Shown here piece after piece: positions 7,153-12,928 of a DNA stretch of 13,618 bases (its first letter is position 1; each line of letters begins with the position of its first letter). Made by a program: the position numbers and the translations under genes. The stretch lies in NCBI GenBank assembly GCA_017647245.1, contig JAGCKY010000006.1:1-13618 (forward strand), in the 5' to 3' direction. This DNA comes from Elusimicrobiaceae bacterium (GTDB lineage Bacteria; Elusimicrobiota; Elusimicrobia; Elusimicrobiales; Elusimicrobiaceae). The notes under the pieces were generated by a model. That model was not told where the DNA came from, searched no databases, and saw nothing but the letters and a program-made list of their open reading frames with translations.

Positions 7153-8094
7153 ATGAAAAAATTATTTGTCTTACTGGCGGCGTGCGGGCTTTGCGCCTGC
7201 GCGGGAGTCAATAAAAATACGGTCAGTTACCAAATGAGTAAATATGACCCGGCGGTGTATTATGTGATTGCGGGCGACGGCGCGGATAAAAAAGCCGCGA
7301 GCGAAAATGCCTTGGCCAATATGCGCCAAAACATTGAGCAAAATGTGCCCGATGTGAAAATGCTTTCCGCACAAGTGGACGATTTGATTGCCAATGCCAA
7401 AGTGGCCAAAGTATGGCGCGATAAAAGCATTAAAAACCCCAAACATTATTTTGCACTGGCGGTGTTAAAACGTGCGGCAGGCGAAAAAGTATTGCAAGGT
7501 ACCGCCGATGATTTGGACGGACGGTTGGGTGCATTGGCAAGCAAGCTGAAAGCTACTGAAGATAAATTTGCGGGATTGCGCGCCGCGTTTGCCATGGAGC
7601 CGCTGATTATTAAGCGCAATGTACTGCAGGATTTGTATATTTTCATCAGCCAAAATCACGAAGGATATGAAACGGAGCGTTTTGACGGTTATAAAAAAGC
7701 ATATAATGACCGTTTAGCCGCCGTCAAAGTAGCCGCCGTGATACGCGGGGAAGAAAATATCACCTTGCTTTCACGCATTACAGATGCGCTTAACAGCATG
7801 GGACTGAGCGTAACCGAGCCGGACGATGAAACGGCCTTGCTGTCGGTGGAAGTGGACGCGCAAGTGGACGGCTATGGCTCTGAAAAAATCAAAGGATTGC
7901 AATGGGCGGCCACCAGCGCGGCAGTCAGTTTGCGCGATTTACAGTCGGGCACCACGTTTGCACGCTTTAACGTGCATGACCGCGCCGGCACCAGCCGCAA
8001 AGATGATTCCGTGCGCAAAAGCATGGAAGGCGTCGGCGATAAAGCGTCGGCAGAAATCGTAGAGCGTTTGACCAATTACTTGAAAACAAAATAA
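7153..8094 (+). CDS. Predicted lipoprotein with LPP20-like N-terminal region
   Basis: 313 residues. The signal peptide MKKLFVLLAACGLCAC has the most likely lipobox LCAC (C16), with LAAC (C11) as a short alternative. The segment YYVIAGDGADKKAASENALANM (in two parts, 36-48 and 49-57) followed by HYFALAVLKR (98-107) resembles the LPP20/FlgP-type lipoprotein fold, in which a surface loop and Ala-rich helix precede a strand. The middle (about 115-200) is helical; the C-terminal half (about 205-310) looks like a second alpha/beta domain, TALLSVEVDAQVDG then VSLRDLQSGTTFARF, reminiscent of a repeated LPP20-like or CsgG-like unit. The ATG at 7153 follows GAGGAG; an upstream in-frame extension to 7084 lies inside the previous gene and lacks a signal peptide. 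Third member of a lipoprotein cluster. Function unknown. Confidence 0.7.
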   Translation: MKKLFVLLAACGLCACAGVNKNTVSYQMSKYDPAVYYVIAGDGADKKAASENALANMRQNIEQNVPDVKMLSAQVDDLIANAKVAKVWRDKSIKNPKHYFALAVLKRAAGEKVLQGTADDLDGRLGALASKLKATEDKFAGLRAAFAMEPLIIKRNVLQDLYIFISQNHEGYETERFDGYKKAYNDRLAAVKVAAVIRGEENITLLSRITDALNSMGLSVTEPDDETALLSVEVDAQVDGYGSEKIKGLQWAATSAAVSLRDLQSGTTFARFNVHDRAGTSRKDDSVRKSMEGVGDKASAEIVERLTNYLKTK

Positions 8095-8103
8095 GGAGAT
8101 TTT

Positions 8104-8787
8104 ATGAGAAAATTTTTATTTTTACTTTGTGTGATTGCTTTCTGTTTACCTGCGTGTGCGCAGCAAAATGATACGCAAAATCAACCCGACCCGGCCGAGC
8201 GCAATAAAATGTTGTACTCGTTGGGATTTCTGTTGGGGGATAATTTAAAACGCCAATTGATTTTGGATAATGACGACGATTACAAGGCCGTTTCCCAAGG
8301 GATGCGCGACAGTCTTTTGAATAAACCCGCGCAAACGGATTTGGAAACGTACAAACCGCAAATCATTGCCAAATATCAAGAAGACGCGCAAAAAATCAGC
8401 CAGAAACGCGAAGAAAAACAACAAGAATTTTTGGAAGATTTTTCTAAAGAAAAAGGCGTGAAAGTATTGGATAACGGCGCGATGATTAAGCTGTCTAAAA
8501 AAGGCAAAGGGGCGGCCCCCAGCGCCAGCAGTAAAGTGACTGTGCATTATGAAGGCAAACTTATTGACGGTACCAAATTTGACAGCTCTTATGACCGCGG
8601 CGAAACATTTACGACTGCTTTGACGGCAGTTATTCCGTGTTGGACCAAAGCGCTGCAACAAATGCACACCGGCGCAAAAGCGACGGTGGTTTGCCCGGCC
8701 AATACCGCATACGGCAACCGCCCGGCGGGTATTATTCCGCCCAACTCGGCCTTGGTGTTTGAAGTGGAATTGTTAAGAATAGATTAA
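8104..8787 (+). CDS. Lipoprotein FKBP-type peptidyl-prolyl cis-trans isomerase (FkpA/Mip-like)
   Basis: 227 residues. A signal peptide ends in lipobox LPAC (C18). Residues about 30-115 are the helical dimerisation-type domain of Mip/FkpA proteins (MLYSLGFLLGDNLKRQ at 36-51, then charged helices). The FKBP catalytic domain covers about 120-227: VTVHYEGKLIDGTKFDSSYD (145-164), VIPCWTKALQQM (176-187), CPANTAYG (197-204), IIPPNSALVFEVELL (210-224). The core aromatic residues, including W180, are kept. In this protein the usual G of VIPGW is C179 and a second cysteine is C197; I recall this paired-Cys variant in other bacterial FKBPs. It should catalyse proline isomerisation and chaperone folding in the periplasm, probably of envelope proteins made by its neighbours. 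AAGGAG overlaps the preceding stop, five bases before the ATG. Confidence 0.92.
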   Translation: MRKFLFLLCVIAFCLPACAQQNDTQNQPDPAERNKMLYSLGFLLGDNLKRQLILDNDDDYKAVSQGMRDSLLNKPAQTDLETYKPQIIAKYQEDAQKISQKREEKQQEFLEDFSKEKGVKVLDNGAMIKLSKKGKGAAPSASSKVTVHYEGKLIDGTKFDSSYDRGETFTTALTAVIPCWTKALQQMHTGAKATVVCPANTAYGNRPAGIIPPNSALVFEVELLRID

Positions 8788-8788
8788 T

Positions 8789-9325
8789 ATGTCTTTGCTC
8801 AGCCGCATTTTAATTGGGATTATCGTGGTCGGGCTGGCGTTTATTGTCGGCGTGCGCATGTACCGCTCGTATGAGCAGGCCGTTACCGAACAAGCCGCAG
8901 AGGAACAAACGCTTGGACAGTCTTTTTCCAATCAGCCGCCTGCGGCTCGTATACAATTACCTGTGTTTCGCGGTGTTCCGGGGCTGGGCGAACAAGAAAT
9001 TTATTTGGAAGATGCACAGCTACCCGCGGATTTGAATAAAGAGCAAGCCCGCTAAACCTTGCAATCCATTATGGCTGATTATCAAGATGATGCGGCGCTG
9101 AAGGCGTTTTATACAGATTTACAGCAAGCCACCGGCGAGCAGTTGGATTTAACTTCTTTAAGCGGAGAAAATATGGCGGGTTTACTGATCAAATACCCGC
9201 AAATACAAGAAGTCATTATGCGCCACAGCAAAGACCCGGCGTTTGCCAAAACTTTGCAGGAAATTTTTTCTAATCCGCAATTTGTGCGCAGTGTGGCGGT
9301 ATTGCAACAAGGCAAACAAAAGTAA
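8789..9325 (+). pseudogene. Membrane-anchored protein broken by an in-frame TAA
   Basis: One frame runs from ATG 8789 to TAA 9323-9325, interrupted only by TAA at 9053-9055. The first part (88 aa) has an N-terminal transmembrane helix, ILIGIIVVGLAFIVGVRM (7-24), then a soluble segment ending KEQAR. After the stop the same frame continues TLQSIMADYQDDAALKAFY to a helical C-terminus of about 88 residues. A single C-to-T change (CAA to TAA, Gln to stop) would explain the break. The second part has only a TTG at 9059 or an ATG at 9071, and neither has a visible Shine-Dalgarno site. Alternatives: two genuine small proteins, stop read-through, or a sequencing error. The ATG lies one base after the FKBP stop, so it belongs to that operon. 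Family not recognised. Confidence 0.6.
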
Positions 9326-9328
9326 ATT

Positions 9329-9357
9329 GTGGCAAACAGACAAAAATTTGCTATTCT
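9329..9357 (+). promoter_or_regulatory. Candidate promoter of the Ala/Pro/Glu-rich membrane protein gene
   Basis: TATTCT at 9352-9357 is a fair -10; GTGGCA (9329-9334, 17-bp spacing) or TTGTGG (9327-9332, 19-bp spacing) could act as a weak -35. The gap before the next gene is 59 bp. It may give that gene its own expression or simply be an A/T-rich spacer within a longer transcript. Confidence 0.3.
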
Positions 9358-9384
9358 GTAAGAGAAGACGTATAGGAGAAATGT

Positions 9385-9948
9385 ATGCTAAAAATTTTAC
9401 TTAAAGCAGCTGTGTTGTTTTTCATCGTGGTAAGTGTGTATTTGATTGTCAATCCGCATGCTTGTTCTAATATGTTAGCGGGGCGCGAGCGGGTAGAACC
9501 CGCCGTCGGCGTGGGTGCAGAATGGCGTCACCCGATGGAAGAACCGGGCCGCACCTTGGAGCCGGCACCGGAAAAACAAGCTCCGGCCGATGAAATGCTG
9601 GACGAAAAACCGGCCGCCGAAAAAGCCGCCGATGCATCTAACGAAGCTACTCAAAAGGATTACTCGCAAGCGGATATTGATTATGCGATTGCCAGCCGTT
9701 ACGTAGAGTTGGAGCGCGAATACGACGCAGACAAACAAATCGGTAAAGATATATCCCAAAAAATTGCATCTACCGTGATGGAAGATTTTGAAATGACAGC
9801 CGATGAGTGGAACGCCTTTTTAGCGCGGGCCGTTTCTTCGGGCTTGTTTGAAAAAGTGCGCCAAGAACAAGCGGCCGCCGCTACGGAAAAACCGGCCGAA
9901 AAACCGGCAGAACAACCCGCGGCGCCTAGCACAGAGCCCGCCAAGTAA
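9385..9948 (+). CDS. Membrane-anchored Ala/Pro/Glu-rich protein of unknown function
   Basis: 187 residues. An N-terminal hydrophobic helix (about 5-23, LLKAAVLFFIVVSVYLIV) anchors it, with the rest likely outside the cytoplasmic membrane. Residues about 45-90 are low-complexity Pro/Ala/Glu. A charged helical core, about 92-165 (DYSQADIDYAIASRYVELER and TADEWNAFLARAVSSGLFEK), is followed by a tail of repeated EKPAEKPAEQPA. It resembles no family I know. The helical core between disordered Pro-rich arms suggests a spacer or docking protein, which is only a guess. The start at 9385 has AGGAG (9374-9378) six bases upstream; an out-of-frame ATG at 9381 is not used. It is followed by a strong terminator and so ends this transcript. 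Confidence 0.75.
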   Translation: MLKILLKAAVLFFIVVSVYLIVNPHACSNMLAGRERVEPAVGVGAEWRHPMEEPGRTLEPAPEKQAPADEMLDEKPAAEKAADASNEATQKDYSQADIDYAIASRYVELEREYDADKQIGKDISQKIASTVMEDFEMTADEWNAFLARAVSSGLFEKVRQEQAAAATEKPAEKPAEQPAAPSTEPAK

Positions 9949-9965
9949 TTGTATCTTTTGTAGAT

Positions 9966-9997
9966 AAAATCCCTGCCTTTGCGGCAGGGATTTTTTT
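9966..9997 (+). terminator. Rho-independent terminator after the Ala/Pro/Glu-rich protein gene
   Basis: AAAATCCCTGCC (9966-9977) pairs perfectly with GGCAGGGATTTT (9983-9994) around loop TTTGC, and the T run continues to 9997. It separates the envelope cluster from the pilin 2 promoter 17 bases downstream. Confidence 0.92.
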
Positions 9998-10013
9998 GAT
10001 TGAAAAAAAGGGC

Positions 10014-10041
10014 TTGACTTGTTTTTTTTTTTTGGTACAAT
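10014..10041 (+). promoter_or_regulatory. Promoter of pilin 2 with a 12-base T tract in its spacer
   Basis: TTGACT (10014-10019) and TACAAT (10036-10041) are separated by 16 bases: T, G, twelve T, then GG. A start point near 10048 gives a leader of about 30 bases before the pilin ATG. The layout matches the pilin 1 promoter: same -35 context (GCTTGAC), same spacer length, same tract length, and a similar GTGG-rich start region. The tract here is T rather than A on the coding strand. Confidence 0.75.
10022..10033. repeat. Homopolymer tract, 12 T on + strand
   Basis: Twelve consecutive T inside the spacer of the pilin 2 promoter. It equals in length the tract at 5087-5098 but has opposite orientation relative to the gene it serves. 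Confidence 0.9.
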
Positions 10042-10077
10042 ACGTGGGTGGGCGACATTAAAACAAAAGGAGAGGTT

Positions 10078-10566
10078 ATGAAAAATTGTGCATTTACGCT
10101 AATAGAGCTGTTAGTGGTTGTATTGATTATCGGTATACTGGCGGCCATTGCCCTGCCGCAATATCAAAAAGCAGTAGAGCGTGCCCGCATGACGGAAGCG
10201 GCTATTGTATTGCGCAGTATTGCCGATGCCAACCGCCGTTATCACTTGGCAACAAACCAGTGGGCCAAAGCTACCGAATTGGATTTATTGGATATAGACG
10301 TTCCCGGCACACAAGATGCCACTTGGGGGGATGGTCGTATGAAAACGAAAGATTTTGTATATTCTCCGTGCGGAAATGATAAAGAAGGTATACAAATTGC
10401 GCGGGCCAACCGCTTAAACGGAATAGAAAACGGACCTAATTCATGGGGCTATTCTTATTATTTATGGTTGGATCAAAATAATACGCTGCATTGTGCGACT
10501 ACTGCCGAGGCAAGCTCTGTGGAAGAAAAACTCTGTGCCAATATAGAAGCCAACGGATCACTCTAG
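10078..10566 (+). CDS. Type IV pilin / pseudopilin-like protein 2
   Basis: 162 residues. The leader MKNCA precedes FTLIELLVVVLIIGILAA; cleavage is expected between A5 and F6, with E10 the conserved mature Glu5. Position -1 is Ala instead of the usual Gly. The membrane helix (6-29) is followed by an amphipathic helix (about 30-58) and a globular domain with C98, C139 and C153; C139/C153 would close a C-terminal loop like the disulfide region of classical pilins. AAGGAG (10067-10072) lies five bases before the ATG at 10078; an upstream in-frame GTG at 10048 coincides with the predicted transcription start and would spoil the leader, so it is rejected. The gene has its own promoter and terminator and no pilus assembly genes nearby. 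It shares its first 24 mature residues with pilin 1, though codons differ, pointing to an old, conserved family rather than a recent copy. Confidence 0.9.
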   Translation: MKNCAFTLIELLVVVLIIGILAAIALPQYQKAVERARMTEAAIVLRSIADANRRYHLATNQWAKATELDLLDIDVPGTQDATWGDGRMKTKDFVYSPCGNDKEGIQIARANRLNGIENGPNSWGYSYYLWLDQNNTLHCATTAEASSVEEKLCANIEANGSL

Positions 10567-10580
10567 TTAAACCTAATTAA

Positions 10581-10609
10581 AAAGCCCCCGCTCAAATTGC
10601 GGGGGCTTT
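10581..10609. terminator. Bidirectional terminator between pilin 2 and the AI-2E family transporter gene
   Basis: AAAGCCCCCGC (10581-10591) pairs perfectly with GCGGGGGCTTT (10599-10609) around a seven-base loop. The stem is very GC-rich and flanked by A and T on either side. It lies between convergent genes and can serve both, though the T runs are short. Confidence 0.88.
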
Positions 10610-10613
10610 GTTA

Positions 10614-11648
10614 TTAAAATTTTCTTGAGATACGCCCGGCCAAAAGTTCGGCAAAAGGCCGGGTGTATTTTATTTTACTTAAAATAATTTTTACGGAAGC
10701 CGTAATGGGCACGGACAAAAATGCGCCCGGGATCCCCCACACAAGACCCCAAAAGATTAAACAAGCAATTACCACGACGGGGTGCAGGTCCATTCCTTCG
10801 CCCATCATTTTGGGTTCAATTAAACTGCCGATAATAAATTGCACGGCGGTCATCGCACCGATAACCACCCAAAATTGCGGGCCCATGCCGTATTGCAAGA
10901 ACAGTACGGGTGCGGGCAAAATAACCGCGATAATAGAGCCGATACTCGGAATAAAATTGAGCAAAAACGTCAGCAGTCCAAACAAGAAAGCTAATTTAAC
11001 TTTAAACGCAATGAGCACCAGCCATACCAAAAAGGCCGTCGCCAGCGAAGTAATAAGTTTGACGGACAAATACTTAGACACATTGGACAACATCTCTTGC
11101 AAGGTGGAATTTTCGGTTTGAGACGGCAGGGCCTTTTTCTCGCCGATAAACAGAAAAATAATAAATAAAATAATCAGCGTCGTGTTAGAAATCAGCGAGA
11201 ACAACCGTTTGCCGAAATTTTGGAACCAGTTCAATAGCGGCAGTTCGCGGATATAATCCATAATGGAAGCTTGGTCCAAATGAATGCCGTGTTGCGCCAG
11301 CTTGCCGACCATATCGGCGGTACTGCTAATTAAATTATCGCGGTATACTTCGGCTTCTTTTATGAAACTGCCGACGGAATTTACCGTAAAATAAATTACT
11401 CCCGCAAAACATAGTGCAAAACATAATACTGATACAGTAACCGCCAACCATGAGGGAAAGGATAATTTTTTATGTAGCAAAGTAGCTACTTGCACCAAAA
11501 TAGTGTAAAAGAAAATCGCGATGACCAGCGGAATCATCAGCGCGCGCGTATATATCAGTGTGGCGGTAATCACGCCTGCGGCAATAATCGTCAGACAAAT
11601 GGCGCTCATTTTTTGATAATACCAAGCGGTTTTATTTGTGTTCAACAT
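10614..11648 (-). CDS. AI-2E/PerM family membrane transporter
   Basis: 344 residues, typical of the family. Hydrophobic helices lie at about 14-35, 38-58, 68-92, 150-169 and in a dense C-terminal block, about 200-325. Family hallmarks are LLNFIPSIGSIIAVILP (229-245), LIEPKMMGEGMDLHPVVV (276-293) and IFWGLVWGIPGAFLSVP (298-314). A soluble loop of about 50 residues (95-145) separates the two membrane blocks. Members include permeases such as YdiK, TqsA (AI-2 export) and Na+/H+ antiporters; the substrate cannot be predicted from this sequence, and the family name does not prove autoinducer transport. GGGGAG sits just before the ATG at 11648. The start overlaps the end of the preceding gene by 17 bp, so it is translationally coupled and last in its operon. 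Confidence 0.93.
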   Translation of the reverse strand: MLNTNKTAWYYQKMSAICLTIIAAGVITATLIYTRALMIPLVIAIFFYTILVQVATLLHKKLSFPSWLAVTVSVLCFALCFAGVIYFTVNSVGSFIKEAEVYRDNLISSTADMVGKLAQHGIHLDQASIMDYIRELPLLNWFQNFGKRLFSLISNTTLIILFIIFLFIGEKKALPSQTENSTLQEMLSNVSKYLSVKLITSLATAFLVWLVLIAFKVKLAFLFGLLTFLLNFIPSIGSIIAVILPAPVLFLQYGMGPQFWVVIGAMTAVQFIIGSLIEPKMMGEGMDLHPVVVIACLIFWGLVWGIPGAFLSVPITASVKIILSKIKYTRPFAELLAGRISRKF

Positions 11649-12153
11649 TTTTTCTCCCCGGCACTTTCCCGGCGTATTTAGTGGTCTCGCGGGAAAGAAA
11701 TAGAATTTTACCCACCAAATGATTTAAATCTTCGCAAACGGAAGTTAATACCCAAACCGGTAATTTCGCCAGCGTGTAGTTTTTGTATAAATTGTTAAAC
11801 CCGTCGTAAGCGGTAATTAAATCGTCAGCTGTGCGCGAAAGTGTTTTAGCGCGCATGACAAAACTTTTCATTTGCAAAGAAAGCGGATATTGTTTGTCGG
11901 TAAATTGCTGACGGGTTTGCTCGCGCAATTGTTGCCAAGCGCTCATAAATTGATCCATTTGCTGGCGTTGTGTGGTGCAAAAAGCGGCAAATTCCGACGG
12001 AAAATCCGTATCGCGTATGGGAATATGTTTGTGGTCTTGGCTTAAAATTAATTCCAGCCGACGCGCAAAATCGCGTAGTTGCTGTGCTGCGCGGCTGACG
12101 TGTGTGTTTAATTGTTCGGCTTGCACCGGTAAGGTGTCAAATACTTCCTGCAT
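11632..12153 (-). CDS. Small helical protein of unknown function
   Basis: 173 residues, no signal peptide and no membrane helix. The sequence is almost entirely alpha-helical in character, rich in Gln, Leu and charged residues (for example QRQQMDQFMSAWQQLREQ at about 62-79), with heptad-like spacing suggesting a helical bundle or coiled coil. Two cysteines (C59 and C139) fall outside any motif. I do not recognise the family. The gene begins one base after the stop of the histidine kinase gene and overlaps the transporter gene by 17 bp, so the three proteins are probably made together. A role as a kinase partner or regulator of the transporter is possible but rests only on position. Being a conserved coding frame rather than a chance one is supported by its tight packing and matched codon usage. 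Confidence 0.75.
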   Translation of the reverse strand: MQEVFDTLPVQAEQLNTHVSRAAQQLRDFARRLELILSQDHKHIPIRDTDFPSEFAAFCTTQRQQMDQFMSAWQQLREQTRQQFTDKQYPLSLQMKSFVMRAKTLSRTADDLITAYDGFNNLYKNYTLAKLPVWVLTSVCEDLNHLVGKILFLSRETTKYAGKVPGRKNVEHK

Positions 12154-12154
12154 A

Positions 12155-12919
12155 TTAATCCACCACGGGGAAATTGAGCGTAAAAATAGAGCCCAGTCCC
12201 CGGTCCGAAATCACGCTGATACTGCCGTGATGCAGGTCCACGATTTTTTTAACCATACTCAGGCCCAACCCCCAGCCGTCTATTTGTCCGGTAAAATAAT
12301 CGTCTACCTGATAGAAACGTTCAAAAATTTTATTTACATCTTGCGGACGGATACCCGCGCCGTAATCACGCACGGAAATAGATACGCTGGCGGGGTGATG
12401 AGCACATTGGATTTTGATAATTTTTTCCGGCTTGTTGTTAAACTTAATGGCGTTAGACAACAGTTCTTCTATCAAAAATGCAATCAATTCCGTATCGGCT
12501 TTAAGTTCCAGTGTGGCCGGACAATCTATTTCAATAAACGTGCCGCGTTTGGTGACATCGGTAGAGTTGGAAATCGGCGTAAGTTCTTGTTCGCGCGAAA
12601 TAGCGTCGTTAGCGCAGGTTTTGAGCAGTTCTTTAAGCGCAATGGTTTTGAGTGCCAAGTCTTTTTCGGACAAAGTGTTTACTTTGTTGAAGAAAAGCAA
12701 CTTATCTACCAAATAGCACAGTTTGGTGCCTTGCTTGTGAATTTCTTCCAATGCCTTGGCCGTAAAAGGGGAAAAATTTTCTTTGCTGGACTGGGATAAA
12801 ATCGCTTCGGAATAGCCGTTAATAATAGACAGCGGGGTCTTTAGTTTGTGCGACACCAAAGACAGCATTTTTCCGTCTTCTTCCGACCCGTTTAATGTTT
12901 TAATGATTTCATTTGCCAT
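12155..12919 (-). CDS. Soluble sensor histidine kinase core without a sensor domain
   Basis: 254 residues. The HisKA dimerisation helix begins almost at once: LVSHKLKTPLSIINGY (21-36) holds phospho-acceptor H24. The HATPase_c domain follows, about 125-254, with N box EELLSNAIKF (151-160; N156), G1 box DYGAGI (185-190), F box IFERFYQVD (198-206) and G2 box GWGLGLSMV (215-223). All catalytic motifs are intact. Only about 20 residues precede HisKA, so there is no PAS, GAF, HAMP or membrane segment; the input must come from a partner protein or the cytoplasm. It should autophosphorylate and pass phosphate to a response regulator, none of which is in view. A weak AGGA lies eight to nine bases before the ATG at 12919. 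It sits between the outer-membrane protein gene and the small helical protein gene in one operon. Confidence 0.93.
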   Translation of the reverse strand: MANEIIKTLNGSEEDGKMLSLVSHKLKTPLSIINGYSEAILSQSSKENFSPFTAKALEEIHKQGTKLCYLVDKLLFFNKVNTLSEKDLALKTIALKELLKTCANDAISREQELTPISNSTDVTKRGTFIEIDCPATLELKADTELIAFLIEELLSNAIKFNNKPEKIIKIQCAHHPASVSISVRDYGAGIRPQDVNKIFERFYQVDDYFTGQIDGWGLGLSMVKKIVDLHHGSISVISDRGLGSIFTLNFPVVD

Positions 12920-12928
12920 ACACTTTTC

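Noticed and set aside
10048..10077. Earlier GTG start for pilin 2
   Set aside because: It coincides with the predicted transcription start and would give an abnormal leader; the ATG at 10078 has a strong ribosome site.
11972..12799. Open frame of 275 codons on the plus strand across the kinase and helical protein genes
   Set aside because: Antisense to the histidine kinase, whose motifs are intact; no ribosome site and no recognisable protein features.
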